Positions 46,481 through 54,027 of a stretch of DNA of 64,000 nucleotides are shown here, piece after piece (within the stretch, counting starts at the first letter, position 1; every line of letters starts with the position of its first letter). The stretch lies in the NCBI GenBank assembly GCA_949285135.1, contig CASDXO010000009.1, positions 29,102 to 93,101 on the forward strand, written 5' to 3'. A program made the position numbers and the translations under genes. Origin of the DNA: an uncultured Phascolarctobacterium sp. (GTDB taxonomy: Bacteria > Bacillota > Negativicutes > Acidaminococcales > Acidaminococcaceae). Under the pieces are notes generated by a model. It worked only from the letters and a program-made list of their open reading frames with translations. It searched no databases and had not been told where the DNA came from.

Positions 46481-46855
46481 ATGAAATATTTGCTTGCTTT
46501 TCTTATTGTTGCCGGAGGCATTTTCTTTTTTCTGCAAAATGGCAGCACGAAAGAACTGGTACAGTATGCTGAACTGGAACAAAAAATTGCTGCTCAGGCC
46601 GATTTTATCCTTCTGGATGTAAGGACACCGGAGGAATATCAGGAAGGGCATATTCCGGGAGCAGTACTGCTGCCTTATGATAAGATAGCGATTCAGGCAG
46701 CTGTTGTCCTGCCGGACAAGGAAAAAGAAATTATTGTTTACTGCCGCAGCGGCCGCCGCAGTGCCATTGCTGCAGAAACGCTTGGCAAACTTGGCTATAT
46801 GAAGGTTGCTGATTTTGGCGGTATCAGCCGCTGGCAGGGGCAGCTGGAAAAATAA
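46481..46855 (+). CDS. Membrane-anchored rhodanese-domain protein
   Basis: Predicted 124-residue protein. An N-terminal hydrophobic segment (about 3-18) acts as signal anchor or signal peptide, so the rhodanese domain (about 30-122) is probably extracytoplasmic. Active-site loop CRSGRRS with C88; upstream LLDVRTPEEYQEGHIPGA is the usual family phrase. ATG 46481 is chosen because AGGAG at 46468-46472 fits it; longer in-frame starts exist. Likely a persulfide carrier or sulfurtransferase. Confidence 0.88.
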   Translation: MKYLLAFLIVAGGIFFFLQNGSTKELVQYAELEQKIAAQADFILLDVRTPEEYQEGHIPGAVLLPYDKIAIQAAVVLPDKEKEIIVYCRSGRRSAIAAETLGKLGYMKVADFGGISRWQGQLEK

Positions 46856-46877
46856 GTTCTGGTAAAGGAGTATTGGT

Positions 46878-47429
46878 ATGTATTATGCAGCCTGTTTCGG
46901 TGATTCTCTGATACAGGGATTTCCTTTCGGCGCGCGTTATTCGTGGACTGCGGCTGCAGAGGAAGCAGGAAGACTGCGTTTGCTGAATTACGGATTATGC
47001 GGTGACTGCTGTGATGATATTCTGCAGCGTCTGCAAAATACAGTACTGCCTGAATATGTGCGTCATATTATTTTTTTGGGTGGCGCTAATGATTTGCTGC
47101 AGATGCGTCCGCAGAAATTTATTTTGGCTGATCTGGACAGGACATGCCGCTGGTGTGAGGAAAAAGGTTACAGGCTTTGTATCGTATTGCCGTTAATCAG
47201 CAGTGAGCCGGAGCTCAACATACATCTTGAAAAGCTGAAAAGCAGTATTCAGGAGAGTTTTGCCAAGCGCGTTTTTCTGCTTGATTTGCAGCAGCCTTTA
47301 GGGCTTACTCAAAAGCAGCGTAAGCAGTCGTATCTGGATGGAGTGCATCCGACAGCTGCTGCATATAGGGCCATGGGCATTTATGCCGAACCGCTGCTGG
47401 AGCAGTGGCTGCGCTCGGAAACAGTTTAA
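46878..47429 (+). CDS. SGNH/GDSL-family hydrolase
   Basis: Predicted 183-residue esterase-like enzyme. Four blocks of the SGNH fold are visible: FGDSL with nucleophile S10, a Gly in NYGLCGD, GGAND with Asn, and the catalytic Asp/His pair in DGVHPT (D154, H157). No signal peptide, so it is cytoplasmic. Substrates of this family are lipids, acetylated sugars or thioesters; none can be assigned. AAAGGAG precedes the ATG, 22 bases after the rhodanese gene. Confidence 0.9.
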   Translation: MYYAACFGDSLIQGFPFGARYSWTAAAEEAGRLRLLNYGLCGDCCDDILQRLQNTVLPEYVRHIIFLGGANDLLQMRPQKFILADLDRTCRWCEEKGYRLCIVLPLISSEPELNIHLEKLKSSIQESFAKRVFLLDLQQPLGLTQKQRKQSYLDGVHPTAAAYRAMGIYAEPLLEQWLRSETV

Positions 47430-47449
47430 AACAGCCAGATGACAGGTAA

Positions 47450-47490
47450 ATAAAAAACGCAACAGAAGAATGTTTCTGTTGCGTTTTTTT
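47450..47490. terminator. Bidirectional terminator
   Basis: Stem AAAACGCAACAGAA/TTCTGTTGCGTTTT with a short loop, flanked by A and T runs. Shared by the SGNH hydrolase gene and the convergent EamA gene. Confidence 0.92.
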
Positions 47491-47492
47491 GA

Positions 47493-48422
47493 TTATGGTT
47501 TTGTTTTTATACCTAAAAGCTGCGGGGGAATCTGCGCCAGCATAATAGCGGCAAACACCAGCAGACAGCCAAAAATCTCGCGCATAGTCAGCAGCTGCTG
47601 GAGAAAGAGCCAGCCACTTAGTACGGCAAAAACAGATTCCAGACTAAGCAGGATGGTAGCCAATACTACATTAACGCGCGCCTGTCCGACAATCTGCAGG
47701 GTATAGGCAATGCCGCTGGACATGATGCCGGCGTAACAGATAGGCAAAAAAGCCTGTTCAACCTGGGTTATGGTAGGCTGCTCAAAAATAAACATCAGTA
47801 TGAGATTGGTAACGGCGCAGGTAGCAAACTGGAAAAAGGAGAGACGGACGCCGTCTACACCATGGGCGAAATGTTCTACACTCAGAATATGCACGGCAAA
47901 GAAAAAGGCACTGCCAAGGATGAACATGTCACCTTTATTGATGGAGAAACTTTCATTCAGACAGATAAAATACATGCCTATGCAGGCGATAAGTACACTG
48001 GTCCACTGCAGAATGTTGACAGTGCGTCCGAAAATAAAACGACCTAAAAGCGGAACGATGACTATGTAAAGAGAGGTAATGAAGCCTCCCTTGCCGACAG
48101 AGGTATACATCATGCCGGTTTGCTGAAACAGAGAGTCTATGGTAAGTACCAGCCCGCAGATAATGCCGCCATGCCAGAGCTTTTTACGTTCGGCAGGGTC
48201 AGCGGTGCCCCAGAAGCCGTCTTTGCGTCCGTTGACGCGGTCGAAGATGAAGATGGCTGGCAGCAGAAATAAAGTAGCAAGAATACTGCGGGAACCGTTG
48301 AAAGTCATAGGCCCCATAATCTGGCCGCCAAGACTTTGGGCAATAAAGGCAGTACCCCAGATAAAGGAACACAGCGTCAGCATGAAAATGCCGCTGGTAG
48401 TTGTCGTTTGCTGTTCGTTCAT
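47493..48422 (-). CDS. EamA-family (drug/metabolite) transporter
   Basis: Predicted 309-residue inner-membrane transporter with ten membrane helices in two EamA repeats (about 10-140 and 160-295). The first repeat opens with FMLTLCSFIWGTAFIAQSLGG. Close family members export amino acids or metabolites, but no substrate can be named. CAGGAGC precedes the ATG. Monocistronic on the minus strand. Confidence 0.88.
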   Translation of the reverse strand: MNEQQTTTTSGIFMLTLCSFIWGTAFIAQSLGGQIMGPMTFNGSRSILATLFLLPAIFIFDRVNGRKDGFWGTADPAERKKLWHGGIICGLVLTIDSLFQQTGMMYTSVGKGGFITSLYIVIVPLLGRFIFGRTVNILQWTSVLIACIGMYFICLNESFSINKGDMFILGSAFFFAVHILSVEHFAHGVDGVRLSFFQFATCAVTNLILMFIFEQPTITQVEQAFLPICYAGIMSSGIAYTLQIVGQARVNVVLATILLSLESVFAVLSGWLFLQQLLTMREIFGCLLVFAAIMLAQIPPQLLGIKTKP

Positions 48423-48649
48423 ATTGATATGCTCCTGATAAAATAGTGTAACGGAATTTATTATAGCATCTTTTTTCGGATGTACAAGGCAAAGATACTG
48501 GAAAAAAGAATAAGTGACTGTTTTTGTTGTCTTTTTTTCGGAAAGTTATTCTGGGACTGGACTGCCGGTGTAAAGCATTTTTAAAATTTACGCCAGAAAA
48601 AACAAGAGTGCAACAGGACAAAAAAGTCAAGACCTTTTTCAAGAAAATA
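48423..48649. other. Intergenic region upstream of nrdD
   Basis: 227 bases without a gene. It holds the start region of the minus-strand EamA gene and AT-rich DNA leading into the NrdR-controlled promoter. No further structure seen. Confidence 0.5.
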
Positions 48650-48697
48650 ACTCAATATATTGTGTAGAAAAGCTTTGACATGCTGGATATATTGTGT
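48650..48697 (+). promoter_or_regulatory. Two NrdR boxes
   Basis: Two 16-base sites, ACTCAATATATTGTGT (48650-48665) and GCTGGATATATTGTGT (48682-48697), both matching the NrdR consensus in the right half and offset by exactly 32 bases, three helical turns. Spacing and position before a ribonucleotide reductase operon are as expected for NrdR repression by (d)ATP-bound repressor. Confidence 0.88.
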
Positions 48698-48703
48698 TAG
48701 AAT
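48675..48703 (+). promoter_or_regulatory. nrdDG promoter
   Basis: Perfect -35 TTGACA (48675-48680), 17-base spacer, -10 TAGAAT (48698-48703). The second NrdR box fills the spacer, so bound NrdR would block RNA polymerase directly. Confidence 0.88.
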
Positions 48704-48809
48704 TTTAACTGCAATACAAGTGGCTGCGCTGCAGTACCTGTGAAATGATAAAGAGCAAATAACATTTGGCGAAAGCTTGCAATAGTAACTAAGGTGGGAG
48801 GCAAGGAAA

Positions 48810-50936
48810 ATGAAAGTTATCAAACGCGATGGCACGACTGTTGATTTTGACGGCAGTAAGATAGTTATTGCTATTCAGAAGGCCAATGCGGCTGTTGAAC
48901 CGGAAGACAGAATAGCTGAAGAAAAAATACAGGAGATTGCTCATACCGTTCAGGAAAAGAACAGGATGCGTTTATTGGTAGAAGATATACAGGATATGGT
49001 GGAACACAGTCTGATGGATGCAGGCAAGTTCGAGCTGGCAAAGCAGTATATCATTTACCGCTATCAGCGTGCTCTGGTGCGTAAGGCTAATACCACTGAT
49101 GAGTCCATCCTGTCTTTGATTCGTAACAGCAATAAGGATGTTATGGAAGAAAACTCCAATAAGAATGCGACTATGGCTGCTACCCAGCGCGACCTTATTG
49201 CCGGCGAAGTTTCCAAGGATCTGACTAAGCGTCTGATTCTGCCGGAAAAGATTTCTAAAGCCCACGAAGAAGGCGTACTGCATTTCCACGATGCAGATTA
49301 TTTTGTACAGCCTATCTTCAACTGCTGCCTGATTAATATCGGCGATATGCTGGATAACGGTACCGTAATGAACGGCAAGATGATTGAAAGCCCCAAAAGC
49401 TTCCAGGTTGCCTGCACGGTTATGACTCAGATTATTGCTTCCGTTGCTTCCAGCCAGTATGGCGGTCAATCTGTCGATATTTGTCATCTGGGCAAATATC
49501 TGCGTCGCAGTTACGAAAAGTTTAAACATAATATCAGTGAAACTGCAGGCGGCAATATGGATGAAGCAACGCTGGAAAAACTGGTGCAGGAACGTCTGCG
49601 TTACGAGCTGCAGAGCGGTGTTCAGACCATTCAGTATCAAATTAATACTTTGATGACTACCAACGGTCAGTCTCCGTTTGTTACTTTATTCCTGAACCTG
49701 CGTGAAGATGACGAATATGTTAAAGAAAATGCTATGATTATTGAAGAAATCCTTCGTCAGCGTCTGCAGGGTATTAAAAATGATAAAGGCGTCTATGTAA
49801 CGCCTGCATTCCCCAAACTGGTATATGTACTGGATGAGCACAATTGCCTGAAAGGCGGTAAATACGACTATATTACCCGTCTGGCAGTAAAATGCAGTGC
49901 TAAGCGTATGTATCCTGACTATATCAGTGCCAAAAAGATGCGTGAAAATTACGAAGGTAATGTTTTCTCTCCCATGGGCTGCCGCAGCTTCCTGGCACCG
50001 TGGAAAGATGAAAACGGCAACTATAAGTTTGAAGGTCGCTTTAATCAGGGCGTTGTTTCCATCAACCTGCCGCAGATTGGCATTATCGCTCAGGGTGATG
50101 AAAAGAAATTCTGGGAGCTGCTGGATGAAAGACTGGAGCTTTGCTATGAAGCACTGATGTGCCGTCATAATGCACTTAAAGGTATCCGCAGCGATGTAAG
50201 CCCTGTTCACTGGCAGTATGGTGCTATTGCCCGTCTGGGTAAGGGCGAGACCATCGACAAATTCCTGGAAGGCGGTTATTCTACTATTTCTCTGGGATAT
50301 ATCGGTTTGTATGAAGTAACCAAGCTGATGAAAGGCGTAAGCCATACCGATCCGAAAGGGGAAGAATTTGCTGTACGCGTTATGGAAAGATTGCGCGGTG
50401 CATGCGATAAATGGAAAGCTGCTACCAACATCGGCTTTGCTTTGTATGGTACTCCGGCAGAAAGCCTGTGCTATCGTTTTGCTCGTATTGATAAGGAAAG
50501 ATTTGGCAGCATTGCCGATGTTACCGATAAGGGTTACTATACCAATTCTTATCATGTAGATGTACGCGAACATATCGATGCTTTCAAAAAATTTGCTTTT
50601 GAAAGCCAGTTCCAGAAAATTTCCTCCGGCGGTTCCATCTCCTATGTGGAAATTCCCAATATGCGTCATAATACAGAAGCATTGGAAGATGTTGTCCGCT
50701 TTATCTATGACAATATTCAGTATGCAGAGTTCAATACCAAGTCTGACTACTGCCATGTTTGCGGTTTTGATGGCGAAATTATCATTAATGATGATAATGA
50801 ATGGGAATGCCCTGTTTGCCATAATAAGGACCATAACCTGATGAATGTAACCCGTCGTACCTGCGGTTATCTGGGTGAGAACTTCTGGAATGTGGGCAAG
50901 ACCAAAGAAATTAAGGCCCGCGTGCTGCATTTATAA
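48810..50936 (+). CDS. nrdD: Anaerobic ribonucleoside-triphosphate reductase, large subunit
   Basis: Class III ribonucleotide reductase of 708 residues that makes dNTPs without oxygen. N-terminal ATP-cone (about 1-95, VIKRDGTTVDFDGSKIVIAIQKAN) for allosteric control, ten-strand barrel, C-terminal zinc site (CHVCG and CPVC) and the glycyl-radical loop RRTCGYLG near the end. The radical is installed by NrdG, encoded 12 bases downstream. GGGAGGCAAGG precedes the ATG. Confidence 0.97.
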   Translation: MKVIKRDGTTVDFDGSKIVIAIQKANAAVEPEDRIAEEKIQEIAHTVQEKNRMRLLVEDIQDMVEHSLMDAGKFELAKQYIIYRYQRALVRKANTTDESILSLIRNSNKDVMEENSNKNATMAATQRDLIAGEVSKDLTKRLILPEKISKAHEEGVLHFHDADYFVQPIFNCCLINIGDMLDNGTVMNGKMIESPKSFQVACTVMTQIIASVASSQYGGQSVDICHLGKYLRRSYEKFKHNISETAGGNMDEATLEKLVQERLRYELQSGVQTIQYQINTLMTTNGQSPFVTLFLNLREDDEYVKENAMIIEEILRQRLQGIKNDKGVYVTPAFPKLVYVLDEHNCLKGGKYDYITRLAVKCSAKRMYPDYISAKKMRENYEGNVFSPMGCRSFLAPWKDENGNYKFEGRFNQGVVSINLPQIGIIAQGDEKKFWELLDERLELCYEALMCRHNALKGIRSDVSPVHWQYGAIARLGKGETIDKFLEGGYSTISLGYIGLYEVTKLMKGVSHTDPKGEEFAVRVMERLRGACDKWKAATNIGFALYGTPAESLCYRFARIDKERFGSIADVTDKGYYTNSYHVDVREHIDAFKKFAFESQFQKISSGGSISYVEIPNMRHNTEALEDVVRFIYDNIQYAEFNTKSDYCHVCGFDGEIIINDDNEWECPVCHNKDHNLMNVTRRTCGYLGENFWNVGKTKEIKARVLHL

Positions 50937-50948
50937 GAGGTGGCCTGT

Positions 50949-51491
50949 ATGAAATATGCAACCATCAAGGAAATAGATGTTGCCAATGGTCCCGGCATCC
51001 GTGTATCGTTGTTTGTCAGCGGCTGCACGCATCATTGCAAAGGGTGTTTCAATCCGGAAACCTGGAATTTTAACTATGGTGATGATTTTACCTCCGAAGT
51101 AGAAGACCGGATTATAGAAGCTATGAAACCGGCATATATTAAAGGGTTGTCGCTTTTGGGCGGTGAGCCTTTCGAGCCGCAGAATCAGGAGGCGCTGCTT
51201 CCTTTTCTGCGTCGGGTAAAGGCTGCTTATCCGGATAAAACTGTCTGGTGTTACAGCGGTTATGATTTTGAAAAGGATATGTTGACCGGCAATCTTGGCC
51301 CCTGGGAGATTACCCATGAAATGCTTACGCTTATAGACGTGCTGGTAGACGGCGAATTTGTTCTGGAAAAGAAGAATCCCAACCTGCGGTTTCGTGGCAG
51401 CGAAAACCAGCGGGTTATCCGTGTGGCGGATTCGCTCAGCAGTGATACGGTTGTGCTGTGGGATGATAATGAAGGGCTGCTGCCCGATTGA
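50949..51491 (+). CDS. nrdG: Anaerobic ribonucleotide reductase-activating protein
   Basis: Radical SAM activase of 180 residues that generates the glycyl radical on NrdD. Cluster cysteines C26, C30 and C33 in SGCTHHCKGCFNPETW; GGEPFEPQ follows as the SAM-binding GGE motif. ATG 50949 has AGAGG at proper distance; a GTG at 50940 would overlap the ribosome site. Second gene of nrdDG, followed by a strong terminator. Confidence 0.96.
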   Translation: MKYATIKEIDVANGPGIRVSLFVSGCTHHCKGCFNPETWNFNYGDDFTSEVEDRIIEAMKPAYIKGLSLLGGEPFEPQNQEALLPFLRRVKAAYPDKTVWCYSGYDFEKDMLTGNLGPWEITHEMLTLIDVLVDGEFVLEKKNPNLRFRGSENQRVIRVADSLSSDTVVLWDDNEGLLPD

Positions 51492-51508
51492 ACAAGTAAA
51501 TAGACTAA

Positions 51509-51546
51509 CTAAAAAAGCTCAGTCCGTCAGGACTGAGCTTTTTCAG
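51509..51546. terminator. Terminator after nrdG
   Basis: Stem AAAAGCTCAGTCC/GGACTGAGCTTTT with loop GTCA, A and T runs on the two sides; bidirectional with the convergent zinc-ribbon gene. Confidence 0.93.
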
Positions 51547-51553
51547 TTATTGT

Positions 51554-51889
51554 TTATTTATCGTCAAAAAGCTTTTTGAAAATTGTAGTCTGCATATCGT
51601 CGATAATGTCAAGTTTTTCTCTGTTATAAACACCTTGATAACCGCAGCGTTCACAGGTAAAGTAACCGTTGTCATCATGGTCTGCCACAGGGGTAATCTT
51701 ATGATCTTTTTCCCAGCAGCAGGGACAGATTGCAGCCTGTTTGTCAGTATAGAAATAGTAATCGTGTTCGTCGTTGGAACGCTGAATATTTCTGTCCAGC
51801 TTATAGAAGTTCAGCTCCGAACGTATTTCGGTAATATCTTTCTTTAATGCTTCAATTTCTGCCTGTAAATCTTCAATTGTTGCACTCAT
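51554..51889 (-). CDS. Small coiled-coil zinc-ribbon protein
   Basis: Predicted 111-residue protein, not recognised. A heptad-like coiled coil covers about residues 3-32 (IEDLQAEIEALKKDITEIRSEL), then a zinc ribbon with CPCC near residue 55 and CERC near residue 79. The tail is acidic. It could bind nucleic acid or a protein partner. GAAAGGA precedes the ATG. Confidence 0.65.
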   Translation of the reverse strand: MSATIEDLQAEIEALKKDITEIRSELNFYKLDRNIQRSNDEHDYYFYTDKQAAICPCCWEKDHKITPVADHDDNGYFTCERCGYQGVYNREKLDIIDDMQTTIFKKLFDDK

Positions 51890-51954
51890 GTATCTCAGTC
51901 CTTTCTGTAGTGTAAATCATTATATCAGCCTGTTGAAAACAGGCGGCAAGCCAG

Positions 51955-52731
51955 TTACCAGCTGCGGGAGGAACCCCCGCCGCCACCGCTGCCACCGCCG
52001 AAGCCGCCGCGTCCACCACCGAAACCGCCGCCACCACCGCGGCCGCGCAAAAACATCAAGAGCAGCATTTGGGTGATAACACCGCCTAAAAATACATTAT
52101 CAATAATAAGCAGTATCACTATGCCGGCTCCAAGCAGCAGCTTCAGCCAGAGAGGATATTCCTGATTATCACTGTCTGCCGGCTGTTGGGTACGGTTTGC
52201 AGCAGAACTGAGTGTTTCAAGCTGTATGCCGGCATCCCTGGCAATGATAGCTGCTGTTGTTGCATAGCCGTTTACTATACCGGCAGCGTAATTGCCTTTG
52301 CGGAAATAAGGCAGCATGGCCTGCTCCTGAATACGGCCTGTCAGACCATCAGTCAGCAGCCCTTCAAGGCCATAACCTACTTCGATGCGTGAGCGACGAT
52401 CCTGTACAGCAACGACGATTAAAGCGCCGTTATTTTTTTTCCGGCTGCCGATACCCCAGTTGCGCAGTATAGCCAGTGCATAGTCTTCGATAGACTGACC
52501 TTCCAGCGATTTAACAGTTACCACGGCAAGCTGTGCGGTCGTTCTGGCATCCAGTTCCTGTCCAATGCCGAGCAGTCTGCGTCTGTCGTCTGCAGAAAGC
52601 ACATTGGCGTAGTCCTGAACATAAATGCCGTCAGCGGCCGTCGGTTTGGGTGGTATCTGAGGCGCTGCTGCAGCACAGGCAGCAAAGAAGCACTGCAATA
52701 ATAATATGAAATAAATTAGCCAGCGTTTCAT
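51955..52731 (-). CDS. TPM-domain membrane protein (YgcG family)
   Basis: Predicted 258-residue protein. Signal peptide about 1-21, extracytoplasmic TPM domain (about 38-160; VQDYANVLSADDRRRLLGIGQELDARTTAQLAVVTV, RSRIEVGYGLEGLLTDG), one or two membrane helices (about 192-222), and a Gly-rich tail ending in SRSW. TPM proteins are linked to envelope stress or photosystem repair; molecular role unclear. It follows lemA, the usual partner, on the same strand. Confidence 0.9.
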   Translation of the reverse strand: MKRWLIYFILLLQCFFAACAAAAPQIPPKPTAADGIYVQDYANVLSADDRRRLLGIGQELDARTTAQLAVVTVKSLEGQSIEDYALAILRNWGIGSRKKNNGALIVVAVQDRRSRIEVGYGLEGLLTDGLTGRIQEQAMLPYFRKGNYAAGIVNGYATTAAIIARDAGIQLETLSSAANRTQQPADSDNQEYPLWLKLLLGAGIVILLIIDNVFLGGVITQMLLLMFLRGRGGGGGFGGGRGGFGGGSGGGGGSSRSW

Positions 52732-52786
52732 AAAATATACTCCGTCAAAGTTTATGGGCCGTTAAAAGACGTGGCCGCACTATGCG

Positions 52787-53341
52787 TTAAAATTTAACCT
52801 GAGGTACTTTTTGCGCACCTTCGTCCGCTTTAAAGAAATCTTTGGGAGTAAAACCGAATATACCTGCATAGAAAGCAGTAGGGATACTTTTTATTTTAGC
52901 ATTATAGGCCTGCACAGTATTGTTGTAATCCATACGGGCAACGGCAATACGGTTTTCAGTACCTGCCAGTTCGTCCTGAAGCTGGATAAAATTAGCGCTT
53001 GATTTCAGTTCAGGATAATTTTCGGCTACCATCAGCAGGCGGGATAAGGCAGTATTCAGCTCGCTGTTGGCTGCATTGGTTTCCGCTACGGTTTTGGCAC
53101 CGCCAAGTTTGGCTCTTGCATCCGCTACAGCAGTAAAGACCTCTGTTTCATGGCTGGCAAAGCCCTTTACGGTATTAACCAGATTGGGTATAAGGTCATT
53201 ACGACGCTGCAGCTGGTTTTCTACCTGGGCCCAGTTGCTGTTGACCTTTTCATTAAGGCTTACCAGACCGTTGTAGCTGCTGACAAACATACCGCCAATA
53301 ATTACCACTATGGCAATAATAATCATCAAAGTTTTGTTCAT
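52787..53341 (-). CDS. lemA: LemA family protein
   Basis: Predicted 184-residue LemA protein with an N-terminal membrane helix (about 4-22) and a long helical extracytoplasmic domain. Family phrases: NEKVNSNWAQVENQLQRRNDLIPNLVNTVKGFASHE and FNTVQAYN-like NNTVQAYNAKIKSIPT. ATG 53341 has GGAGGA before it; a longer in-frame start at 53413 is rejected because it lies upstream of the promoter -10. LemA and TPM proteins commonly share an operon; function not known. Confidence 0.93.
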   Translation of the reverse strand: MNKTLMIIIAIVVIIGGMFVSSYNGLVSLNEKVNSNWAQVENQLQRRNDLIPNLVNTVKGFASHETEVFTAVADARAKLGGAKTVAETNAANSELNTALSRLLMVAENYPELKSSANFIQLQDELAGTENRIAVARMDYNNTVQAYNAKIKSIPTAFYAGIFGFTPKDFFKADEGAQKVPQVKF

Positions 53342-53384
53342 GTTAAAAAATCCTCCATTAATAATATAATATGAACTTACTCTT

Positions 53385-53413
53385 ATTGTACGAAAAGAGA
53401 AGAAGTGTGTCAA
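53385..53413 (-). promoter_or_regulatory. lemA-TPM promoter
   Basis: On the minus strand TTGACA (53408-53413) and TACAAT (53385-53390) with a 17-base spacer. The -35 overlaps the outer repeat of CtsR-like site A. Confidence 0.72.
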
Positions 53414-53430
53414 ATGTCAAAAAGTCAAAT
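53408..53430. promoter_or_regulatory. CtsR-like operator A
   Basis: Three GTCAAA repeats in a row (TGTCAAA, TGTCAAA, AGTCAAA). The core GTCAAAAAGTCAAAT (53416-53430) differs in one base from operator B. It overlaps the lemA -35. Confidence 0.7.
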
Positions 53431-53504
53431 GTGTTATAGAGGTGCAAATTTTCTGTGAATTTTTTTGTCAAGCGCAGCTGCAGGTATTTTCATATTTATT
53501 TCAC

Positions 53505-53533
53505 TTGTAAAAAGTCGAAAAGTCAAATATAAT
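53505..53533 (+). promoter_or_regulatory. ctsR-clpC promoter
   Basis: TTGTAA (53505-53510) and perfect TATAAT (53528-53533), spacer 17, with operator B inside the spacer. Confidence 0.75.
53514..53528. promoter_or_regulatory. CtsR-like operator B
   Basis: GTCGAAAAGTCAAAT, a tandem repeat of the CtsR heptad type with 8-base period, placed between -35 and -10 of ctsR. It fits autoregulation by CtsR. Confidence 0.78.
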
Positions 53534-53606
53534 AATGATACAAATGACTGTTTAAGTAAAATACAGGTCTGTCTGACGCAGGCCACAGGTTTAAGGTGGT
53601 AATATT

Positions 53607-54023
53607 ATGAAGAATCTTGCTGATGCAATAGAAGAATTTATTATCAGAGAACTGCTGCAGGACAGCGAGGACAGTCTGCTGGTGCAGCGCAACGAACTGG
53701 CAGAACGTCTTTCCTGTGCGCCCTCACAGATAAGCTATGTACTGAGTACGCGTTTTACACCTGAACGTGGCTACATGGTGGAATCACGCAGGGGCAGCGG
53801 CGGGTTTGTGCGCATTGTGCGTGTTGTACCGCAACAGGAAAAGGTTAAGCGGGAGCTTGCTGCAGCTGAACTTGTGCAGCATTTTGCTGCGCAGAGACTG
53901 ATAACGCAGCGTGAACGTAAATTATTGGAATACATGCTGGAAATTATTGATGCCAGTGAAGCGAAAAAGAAAAAAGTGCTGCAGCAGGCCATGATGCGCC
54001 TTAGCAGTACAGGACAGGGGTGA
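53607..54023 (+). CDS. ctsR: CtsR heat-shock repressor
   Basis: Predicted 138-residue CtsR, slightly shorter than the Bacillus protein. N-terminal winged helix-turn-helix (about 1-70) with the Arg/Gly-rich wing ESRRGSGGFVRIVRV that senses heat and contacts DNA, and a C-terminal dimerisation part (about 80-135; LITQRERKLLEYML). It represses clp genes at GTCAAA repeats, which occur upstream. In Bacillus it is regulated by McsA and McsB; their genes are absent here. Confidence 0.94.
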   Translation: MKNLADAIEEFIIRELLQDSEDSLLVQRNELAERLSCAPSQISYVLSTRFTPERGYMVESRRGSGGFVRIVRVVPQQEKVKRELAAAELVQHFAAQRLITQRERKLLEYMLEIIDASEAKKKKVLQQAMMRLSSTGQG

Positions 54024-54027
54024 GATT

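Noticed and set aside
49686..50930. Antisense frame of 414 codons opposite nrdD
   Set aside because: Shadow of nrdD; no independent coding evidence.
51958..52060. Repetitive CCGCC-rich stretch that looks like a DNA repeat array
   Set aside because: It is the reverse complement of the Gly-rich tail codons of the TPM protein, not a CRISPR or satellite repeat.
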